13,014 bases of DNA from an uncultured Eubacteriales bacterium (GTDB lineage: Bacteria; Bacillota; Clostridia; Oscillospirales; CAG-272): assembly GCA_902462015.1 (NCBI GenBank), contig CABPZV010000041.1, positions 1 through 13,014 on the forward strand, written 5' to 3'. Below, piece after piece: positions 6,352 to 11,860 of the stretch; positions within the stretch are counted from its first letter, which is position 1; each line of letters starts with the position of its first letter. The translations under genes and the position numbers were made by a program. The notes below the pieces were generated by a model. That model did not search any database. It was not told the origin of the DNA and worked only from the letters and a program-made list of their open reading frames with translations.

Positions 6352-6392
6352 GTAAAAACGCCTGCGAGTTTAACTCAAAATGGCGTTTTTAC
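6352..6392. terminator. Bidirectional intrinsic terminator between convergent genes
   Basis: GTAAAAACGCC (6352-6362) and GGCGTTTTTAC (6382-6392) are perfect 11-base arms around 19 bases, which contain a smaller GAGT-TTA-ACTC hairpin. The arms carry five T on each strand, so the element can end the oxidoreductase transcript from the left and the HAD-fusion transcript from the right. Confidence 0.85.
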
Positions 6393-6451
6393 ATTATATT
6401 GCACTTACTATTTTTTTCGATGTAATAACGTTACTGCATTAGCACTCCCGT

Positions 6452-7567
6452 TCATAAATCAGACTGTGTCTCCGATGAAAGCATTGCGTCAAGAATAGCC
6501 GCAGCATCTTCAATACATCTTAAACACGGACGTTTTTTATAAAATTCTTCATCCCGCTCCGAAGGCACCGGCGAAGAATCGCTGACAATCCCTTTTAAAA
6601 TATCCCGGCATACAATTGAACCGTGCTTCTTTCTGAATTCCTCCGCCAGGGACTGAATGCGCGCATAGTGCGCACATTTCATTTCATAGTCTCCAGGTCT
6701 GTCATATCCCCAAAATATTCCCGCAGCCATAAACATTCCGCTTACAGCGCCGCAAACTTCACGAAGCCGGCCCATACCTCCGCCAAACGACGATGAAAGC
6801 TTTAGCGCGGTATGCTTATCCAATCCCATTATATCATTAAAAACAAGGAAAACAGCCTGACTGCAATTGTACCCTTCAAGAAAAAGGTCTCCGGCTATTT
6901 TACTGTGATCTTTATGTTCTCCCATAATAAGCGAATACAGCTGCGACGGATTTGAAGCAATCGCTGCGGCTCCGCTTTTTCTGAGAAAATCACGTCCGCG
7001 GAATCCCCAGTCAACAGAAATACAATCTACCCCGGCATTCTCTGCCGTCATAATGTCAACGTCAGAGTCTCCGATATACACGGATTCCTCCCGCCTGTAT
7101 CCAAAAGTACGCAGAAGCTCGTTCACCGAATCCGGAGCCGGCTTTCTCCTTATACCCTCTCGCTCTCCAAGCGCCGTGTCAAAGATTCCTGGAAAATATT
7201 TTTCGCAAAGCTTTTTCACAGCATAATCGGCCTTATTGGAAACAACCGCAAGATGAATTCCTTTGCCTTTCAGACGTCCGAGCAAATCAATGATTCCGTC
7301 ATATGCTTTAGTCTTATCTTCGCAGTGACAGCGGTAAAAATCCGTAAAACAAGAATGTACCCTGTCAATGTCTGTTTCCGATGTGCGGTCAGGTACTCCG
7401 AGCTCAATCAGCCGGCGTATTCCATTTCCGACAAACTGCCGAACCTCCTCCTTTGAACGCTCAGGAAAGCCATTAGTGCGAAGAGCATAGTTCAGCGCAT
7501 CAGTCAGATCATCCAGAGTATCAAGTATTGTTCCATCGAGATCAAATACAGCAAACTTATATTTCAT
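6452..7567 (-). CDS. Fusion of HAD phosphatase (phosphoglycolate phosphatase-like) and C_GCAxxG_C_C redox domain
   Basis: Residues 1-214 form a HAD subfamily IA hydrolase: DLDGT (9-13, nucleophile Asp9 and acid Asp11), Ser110 in VVSNK, Lys142 in RKPAPDS, and GDSDVD (166-171). Such enzymes dephosphorylate small sugar phosphates such as 2-phosphoglycolate. Residues 216-371 match the C_GCAxxG_C_C family: GYNCSQAVF (Cys235), FGGGMGRLREVCGAVSG (Cys272), Cys298, Cys320 and CLRC (348-351), a putative redox or metal-binding fold. Met215 (6925-6923) resembles the start of a stand-alone C_GCAxxG protein but lacks a ribosome binding site. I prefer ATG 7567, ten bases after AAGGA; TTG at 7573 is an alternative. 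No frameshift is visible. Cytosolic; the link between the domains is unknown. Confidence 0.88.
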   Translation of the reverse strand: MKYKFAVFDLDGTILDTLDDLTDALNYALRTNGFPERSKEEVRQFVGNGIRRLIELGVPDRTSETDIDRVHSCFTDFYRCHCEDKTKAYDGIIDLLGRLKGKGIHLAVVSNKADYAVKKLCEKYFPGIFDTALGEREGIRRKPAPDSVNELLRTFGYRREESVYIGDSDVDIMTAENAGVDCISVDWGFRGRDFLRKSGAAAIASNPSQLYSLIMGEHKDHSKIAGDLFLEGYNCSQAVFLVFNDIMGLDKHTALKLSSSFGGGMGRLREVCGAVSGMFMAAGIFWGYDRPGDYEMKCAHYARIQSLAEEFRKKHGSIVCRDILKGIVSDSSPVPSERDEEFYKKRPCLRCIEDAAAILDAMLSSETQSDL

Positions 7568-7913
7568 ATTCAATCAGTCCTTTTCAATAATAGCAAAAGT
7601 CCGTCATGGATGTTTGACAGCGGATTGCGCTGCCGCCGAAAAAAGTATACGGAAACCGCGCCTTAATAACCAACGCAAAAAAACAGCGGATTACATTTGC
7701 TTTTTGTTATAGATTTTAGCATATATAACTATACTTTTCGTACAATTCCAAAAGAGTTCTTTCGGAATCGTACTCGTGAAAAATAAACTTGTATAAATCA
7801 GCACGCAGACGAATATCGAACTGCAAAAAATCTTATTTCTATTATTATATCTCTTTCCTATGTTCTTTTCAATATCTTAAATAAAAAATATGTTGATTTA
7901 TTGTCCCATGTCC
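7568..7913. other. Divergent control region between HAD fusion and ceramidase-like gene
   Basis: No gene is seen in these bases. On the minus strand TGC-TAAAAT (bases 7721-7713) could be an extended -10 for the HAD-fusion gene, without a good -35 box, and would give a leader of about 140 bases. The 24-bp near-palindrome at 7745-7768 is listed separately. The rest is AT-rich and unremarkable. Confidence 0.4.
7745..7768. promoter_or_regulatory. 24-bp near-perfect palindrome, candidate operator
   Basis: ATTCC-a-AAAGA-gt-TCTTT-c-GGAAT is symmetric at 20 of 24 positions, with one mismatched pair in the arms and an unpaired centre. It lies in the divergent region, just upstream of the possible minus-strand promoter and about 145 bases upstream of the plus-strand -35 box. 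The size and two-fold symmetry fit a dimeric repressor site. I recognise no specific regulator; it is not CIRCE, and a LexA box does not fit. Confidence 0.5.
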
Positions 7914-7942
7914 TTGACAAATATTATGAAATAGTTTATTAT
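7914..7942 (+). promoter_or_regulatory. Promoter of the ceramidase-like/HAD-IIA operon
   Basis: TTGACA (7914-7919), a 17-base spacer and TATTAT (7937-7942) form a strong vegetative promoter. Transcription would start near 7949, about 40 bases before the preferred start codon. Confidence 0.75.
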
Positions 7943-7987
7943 TAAATATACTTTTAATATAGCCAAAAGGAAATGGATAAAATATTT

Positions 7988-9406
7988 ATGGAAAAGAAAA
8001 GACTATACTGCGGATGGGGACGGCGCGATATCACCCCGCCGAAGCCAACACCGCTTCAGGGACAGTTTAACCTGCGGATCCCTACACATACAAACGATCC
8101 CCTATATGCTACAGCTTTCGCTGTCTGCGGCGAAGGAGAAAAACCGATTGTATGGTGCAGTGTAGATATAGTTGAAATTCTTGTAGAAGCAACGGAGGAA
8201 ATTGCAGCTGAAATTGCTAAGCTCGTACCAGGTTTTACACGTGAACGTCTGATAATAAGCACCATTCATACGCACACCGGCCCCCATCTTTTTTCCGATG
8301 CAATGGAGTTTATGTGGGGAGACGCTTTTAATCTCGTGACACCCGAAGGATGTATGACTCCGGAAGAATACCGTATAAAATATTTTGTTCCGCTGGTCGC
8401 CGCCGCATGCGCGGAGGCACTCAATACACTCGCACCGTCAGGAGTGGCGTCAGAGCTCGGACATGCTGTTTTAGGACACCCCAGACGTGTTACCTACAGA
8501 GACGGAAGTTCAGTAATGTACGGAAACACCGACGATTACGGTTTTGATTGTCTCGAAGGCTGCAACGACAACGGAGTTGAGCTTCTGTATGTCTTTGACG
8601 GGCAGGATCAATTAAACGGAGCCATCGTAAACTTCCACTGCCCTGCTCAGGTTCTCGAAATGAATGAATACTTCTCAGCAGATTTTGTCGGATATTTCCG
8701 TATGCAGCTTGAAAAACAGCTCGGCAGAGAACTTCCGATTCTTGCGATAATAGGAAATGCAGGAAATATTGCGCCGAGAGATCTTGTGAGACGCAACCGA
8801 GGAGAACCGGATATGCACGAAATTCCGGGAGCAGCTGAACTTGGCAGGCGTCTGTGTGTATGCTTCTGCGAACATATAGAACACGCGCAAAATCATATTA
8901 TACATGAGGCTGAGTTCGGTCATAAATTCGATACCCTGCAGCTTCCGATGCGTACTGTAACCACTTCGGAATACAGCGATGCTAAAAAGGCATACGATGA
9001 AATTCTCAAAAAGGTCGGAGGAACTGTTGAAGCTCTTCAGAATGCTGATGCCGCAACAAAAATGGATTCAAGCTGGCATGCCGGAATAATAAAACGCTAT
9101 GAAAGGCAGCAAAAGTGCACCATTTATGACACACCTGTACATGCGCTCAGAATCGGTGACTGTGCATTCATCACAAACTCGTTTGAGCTCTATATAGAAT
9201 ACAGCCTTCGTATACGTGCGCGCTCTAAGGCTGAGCACACCTTTACAGCAGAGCTGACAGACGACTGCGCGGCATATCTGCCAACTCCGAATGCAGTTGC
9301 GTCAAAAAGCTATTCGGCAATGGTTTCAAACTGCATGGTAACCTGTGAAGCAGGAGAGCTTCTTACCGAAATTTCCATAAGAATGATTAACAGCATGTGG
9401 GAATAA
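7988..9406 (+). CDS. Cytosolic neutral/alkaline ceramidase-fold protein lacking the nucleophile serine
   Basis: A 472-residue protein related to the N-terminal domain of neutral/alkaline non-lysosomal ceramidases. Family landmarks are GRRDITPP (11-18), HTHTGPH (94-100), NFHCPAQV with His217, a C-terminal NSFELYIEYSLRIR with Glu400, and Tyr430, which parallel the zinc ligands of bacterial ceramidase. The conserved GDVSPN/GNLSPN hexapeptide, whose Ser is the nucleophile, reads GNIAPR here (Ala262), so classical ceramide hydrolysis is doubtful. There is no signal peptide, unlike secreted ceramidases, and the C-terminal immunoglobulin-like domain is not evident. ATG 7988 is chosen because AAGGA lies only one base before the alternative ATG 7973, though neither spacing is ideal. 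It is probably co-transcribed with the phosphatase gene 84 bases downstream. Substrate unknown. Confidence 0.8.
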   Translation: MEKKRLYCGWGRRDITPPKPTPLQGQFNLRIPTHTNDPLYATAFAVCGEGEKPIVWCSVDIVEILVEATEEIAAEIAKLVPGFTRERLIISTIHTHTGPHLFSDAMEFMWGDAFNLVTPEGCMTPEEYRIKYFVPLVAAACAEALNTLAPSGVASELGHAVLGHPRRVTYRDGSSVMYGNTDDYGFDCLEGCNDNGVELLYVFDGQDQLNGAIVNFHCPAQVLEMNEYFSADFVGYFRMQLEKQLGRELPILAIIGNAGNIAPRDLVRRNRGEPDMHEIPGAAELGRRLCVCFCEHIEHAQNHIIHEAEFGHKFDTLQLPMRTVTTSEYSDAKKAYDEILKKVGGTVEALQNADAATKMDSSWHAGIIKRYERQQKCTIYDTPVHALRIGDCAFITNSFELYIEYSLRIRARSKAEHTFTAELTDDCAAYLPTPNAVASKSYSAMVSNCMVTCEAGELLTEISIRMINSMWE

Positions 9407-9490
9407 AAACCGGATTTTAAAATGCATATTCAGTAACTTAATCTATAAATACCCTTATTCTCAAAAGCCAAGAAAGGCATGGTCTTAAAC

Positions 9491-10282
9491 ATGAACAGTA
9501 ATTATCAGGAATTAATGCAAAAAGAAGCGTTTATATGCGATATGGACGGAGTTATATATCACGGAAACAAGCTCCTGCCCAATGTTCATGAATTTGTTTG
9601 CTGGCTCCAGGAAAACAACAAGAAATTTTTATTTCTTACAAACAGCAGTGAACGCTCCCCACGTGAACTCGCGCAAAAGCTTGAACGAATGGGACTTTCG
9701 GTAAGTGAAGACCATTTTTATACAAGCGCTCTTGCGACTGCGTCCTTCCTGAAAAATCAAAAACCGGGGGGAAGCGCGTATGTAATCGGCGAACCGGGTC
9801 TGGTAAATGCAATATATGAGGCCGGGCTTTCGATGAACGATTATAATCCAGACTATGTTGTGTTCGGCGAGACACGCTCTCTCAGTTATGAAAAAATCGA
9901 ACATGCATCCCGTCTTGTTCAAAAGGGCGCAAAGCTCATCGGCACAAACACCGATTTGACCGCTCCGTCAGAAAAGGGAATAATTCCCGCCTGCCGTGCA
10001 TTAATTGCCCCCATAGAAATGACTACAGGAAAAGCTGCGTATTATATCGGCAAACCTAATCCGCTGATGATGCGCCACGCCCTGCGCAGAATAAACTGTG
10101 AATCCAAAAGCGCTGTAATAATCGGAGACCGCATGGACACAGACATTATAGCAGGAATTGAGAGCGGACTTGACACAGTTCTTGTATTATCAGGAGTTAC
10201 CACGCTCGAAACTATCAATCTTTTTCCATACTGTCCTAAATATGTTTTCCCTAACGTCGGAAGCATAATAGGTCTTGAATAA
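9491..10282 (+). CDS. HAD-IIA family sugar phosphatase (NagD/AraL-like)
   Basis: A 263-residue HAD hydrolase of subfamily IIA, predicted to dephosphorylate a small phosphorylated metabolite in the cytosol. Motif I is DMDGV (17-21, Asp17 nucleophile, Asp19 acid/base), motif II is LTNSS (49-53), motif III is Lys188 in GKPNP, and motif IV is IGDRMDTDI (211-219). The C2-type cap lies between motifs II and III (about 70-180). Members include NagD, AraL and phosphoglycolate/4-nitrophenyl phosphatases, and the substrate cannot be read from sequence. ATG 9491 is preferred, 13 bases after AAAGG; ATG 9479 is in frame but lies one base from that site. No promoter is apparent in the gap after the ceramidase-like gene, and a terminator follows, so the two form one operon. 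Confidence 0.9.
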   Translation: MNSNYQELMQKEAFICDMDGVIYHGNKLLPNVHEFVCWLQENNKKFLFLTNSSERSPRELAQKLERMGLSVSEDHFYTSALATASFLKNQKPGGSAYVIGEPGLVNAIYEAGLSMNDYNPDYVVFGETRSLSYEKIEHASRLVQKGAKLIGTNTDLTAPSEKGIIPACRALIAPIEMTTGKAAYYIGKPNPLMMRHALRRINCESKSAVIIGDRMDTDIIAGIESGLDTVLVLSGVTTLETINLFPYCPKYVFPNVGSIIGLE

Positions 10283-10287
10283 AAACT

Positions 10288-10316
10288 AAAAGTGCATTAT
10301 GATGATGCACTTTTTT
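10288..10316 (+). terminator. Intrinsic terminator after HAD-IIA gene
   Basis: AAAAGTGCAT (10288-10297) and ATGCACTTTT (10305-10314) pair around a seven-base loop and run into six T. It starts six bases after the stop codon. Confidence 0.92.
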
Positions 10317-10365
10317 ATATTTTGAGAATCATGAATTCATATATTTGAATCTGTCCGCATAAAAA

Positions 10366-10394
10366 TTGAAACAAGCATAAAATACTTTTAATAA
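10366..10394 (+). promoter_or_regulatory. Possible promoter of the S1-domain gene
   Basis: TTGAAA (10366-10371), a 17-base spacer and TAATAA (10389-10394) are a moderate match to consensus. The preceding terminator makes an independent promoter necessary. The AT-rich context lowers certainty. Confidence 0.4.
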
Positions 10395-10422
10395 TAAAAA
10401 ATCGGACGGAGGCTAAATACAA

Positions 10423-11409
10423 ATGTTTGTCAATATTTATAAACCCGAAGGAATGCTTATCGGAACTGAAGAAAACCGTGAATTTTTGTCATCACAAACA
10501 GGTATAGAACGTGCCGCTGCAGGCGGAAAAATACTTGAGGGAATTGCAGTTATGTGCGATGGGGACATGACTCTTACCGTCGATCTCGGATGCATGAAGG
10601 GAATTATTCCAAAATCCGAAGCCGCATATATTCCGGACGGAAATGAGCTTAAAGATATAGCCGTAATTACAAGGGTTGGAAAAGCTGTGTGTTTTCGGGT
10701 TCTTGCTATTGAACGAGATGAAAATGGTCATCCATATGCTGTGCTTTCAAGACGTGCAGCCCAGCTGGAATGTCTGAACTGTTATCTGTCATCGCTTGAA
10801 GAGGGAGATATTATTCCGGCAAGAGTGACTCATCTCGAACACTTCGGTGCGTTTGTCGATATTGGCTGCGGTATCGTATCACTCCTCTCTATTGACTGTA
10901 TCTCCGTTTCGAGAATCTGCCATCCGAAGGACCGCTTCTACATCGGAATGAATATAAGAGCTATAATTAAAAGTATGGAATTCGACGAGAACGGTTCGCT
11001 CATAAGAGTTTATGTTTCACATAAAGAGCTGCTCGGCACATGGCAGGAAAACGCCGACCTTTTTTCCGCAGGACAAACGGTATCCGGAATTATTAGAAGT
11101 ATTGAAGAATACGGAATTTTCGTGGAACTGACTCCGAATCTTGCGGGACTGTCCGAATACCGCGACGACGTAGTAATCGGCCAGACTGCGGCCGTATACA
11201 TAAAAAGTATAATTCCGGAGAGAATGAAAATCAAACTTGTTCTGATTGATTCTTACAAAGGTGAGCTTCAAATTCCTAAAATGCATTATTACATAAATGA
11301 GAAAACGGAAACACACATAGACTATTGGAGATATTCCCCTCCCTGCTGCCCGCGCATTATAGAGACCAGCTTTATACCTTCTGACAGCGAGTCGGAATTA
11401 AAAATATAA
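10423..11409 (+). CDS. Triple-S1-domain RNA-binding protein (S1-like)
   Basis: A 328-residue protein with three S1/OB-fold RNA-binding domains: about 36-111 (ends AVLSRRAAQ), 126-202 (VTHLEHFGAFVDIG, ends VSHKELLG) and 217-276 (IIRSIEEYGIFVELTPNLAGLSE). The extreme N-terminus (YKPEGMLIGTEENREFL) and the C-terminal YWRYSPPCCPRIIET resemble a protein conserved in Oscillospirales-like Clostridia and often annotated as ribosomal protein S1. That resemblance is from memory. True S1 in Firmicutes usually has four similar S1 repeats, so this may be a paralogue acting in translation or RNA turnover rather than S1 itself. ACGGAGG lies 10-11 bases before the ATG. It is monocistronic, since a terminator precedes it and a structured non-coding stretch follows. 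No signal peptide; probably cytosolic. Confidence 0.88.
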   Translation: MFVNIYKPEGMLIGTEENREFLSSQTGIERAAAGGKILEGIAVMCDGDMTLTVDLGCMKGIIPKSEAAYIPDGNELKDIAVITRVGKAVCFRVLAIERDENGHPYAVLSRRAAQLECLNCYLSSLEEGDIIPARVTHLEHFGAFVDIGCGIVSLLSIDCISVSRICHPKDRFYIGMNIRAIIKSMEFDENGSLIRVYVSHKELLGTWQENADLFSAGQTVSGIIRSIEEYGIFVELTPNLAGLSEYRDDVVIGQTAAVYIKSIIPERMKIKLVLIDSYKGELQIPKMHYYINEKTETHIDYWRYSPPCCPRIIETSFIPSDSESELKI

Positions 11410-11410
11410 C
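11381..11410 (+). promoter_or_regulatory. Possible promoter for a downstream non-coding RNA
   Basis: CTGACA (11381-11386), an 18-base spacer and TATAAC (11405-11410) match five of six positions in each box. It overlaps the end of the S1-domain gene and would start a transcript near 11417. Confidence 0.4.
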
Positions 11411-11416
11411 TGTTTT

Positions 11417-11655
11417 CCAAATAATAAGCGCCAATTGTAAAATATCAGCCGGCAAATCATCGGCGCCAAAGCGATGCCGGTCAAGCCTGTTTGTATAGAC
11501 GTCTATTTCTCAAGTCGGTACTTTTACTTTTTTGGCTTGGTATATTCTACTGTTAAGACACATCAAAACAGAGTTTTGTCCTTTAAAGTAACAAACTCAA
11601 ATTGTATGTCCATAACCCAGACCGTAAACTGACGCCGCTTTGCTGCGTCAGTTTT
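11417..11655 (+). ncRNA. Candidate structured non-coding RNA or long structured 3' UTR
   Basis: About 240 bases with no usable open frame lie between a possible promoter and a strong terminator. From left to right they hold a GC-rich bulged hairpin (11448-11481: GCCGGC, bulge AAATC, ATCG, nine-base loop, CGAT, GCCGGT), an adjoining stem CAAGCC/GGCTTG (11482-11487, 11534-11539) enclosing a perfect ATAGACGTCTAT palindrome (11495-11506), a CAAAAC-AGA-GTTTTG hairpin (11564-11578) and the terminator. I compared it by eye with c-di-GMP, twister, 6S, SRP and T-box RNAs and found no convincing match. It may simply be the 3' UTR of the S1-domain gene. Confidence 0.4.
11626..11655 (+). terminator. Strong intrinsic terminator in the 11410-11860 intergenic region
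   Basis: AAACTGACGC (11626-11635) and GCGTCAGTTT (11645-11654) pair perfectly around a nine-base loop, followed by TTTTATT. It lies 217 bases after the stop of the S1-domain gene, far for a simple 3' end, which suggests an extra transcript in between. Confidence 0.85.
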
Positions 11656-11691
11656 ATTAATATCAAAATAATGACAATAGATGAAAAAGTA

Positions 11692-11720
11692 TTGACAAAT
11701 GTATGCCGGCAAGATAAAAT
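11692..11720 (+). promoter_or_regulatory. Promoter of the right-edge secreted protein gene
   Basis: TTGACA (11692-11697), a 17-base spacer and TAAAAT (11715-11720) form a strong promoter. An eight-base palindrome, TGCCGGCA (11704-11711), sits in the spacer and could be a repressor site. The start would be near 11727, leaving a leader of about 134 bases in which I see only weak hairpins such as AGTTAT/ATAACT (11723-11750). Confidence 0.7.
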
Positions 11721-11860
11721 ATAGTTATACGAGTAAAAATATTAATAACTGATACTGGCTGTTTATAAAGCTATGTTAAAGCAGGATCTTTTTCAACAGA
11801 ATCTGCAGGAGCGGCTTAGCACAAAAAATATATTATTATGCAAAGGAGAACAAATTACCA

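Noticed and set aside
6439..6447. CIRCE element, from TTAGCACTC
   Set aside because: The partner half GAGTGCTAA is absent nine bases away, and the site lies past the 3' end of a gene.
6923..6925. Separate C_GCAxxG gene starting at Met215 of the fusion
   Set aside because: No ribosome binding site precedes it and the frame is continuous with the HAD domain, so one chain is the simpler reading.
11440..11490. Possible c-di-GMP (GEMM) riboswitch, from GGCAAAT and CCAAAGC
   Set aside because: The GACGCAAAGC core, tetraloop stem and CTAA junction are not present in the right order, and the stems found are different.
11470..11490. Twister ribozyme, from GATGCCGGTCAAGCC
   Set aside because: The CCCAAGCC core, the cleavage-site TAA and a downstream GGAG strand are missing.
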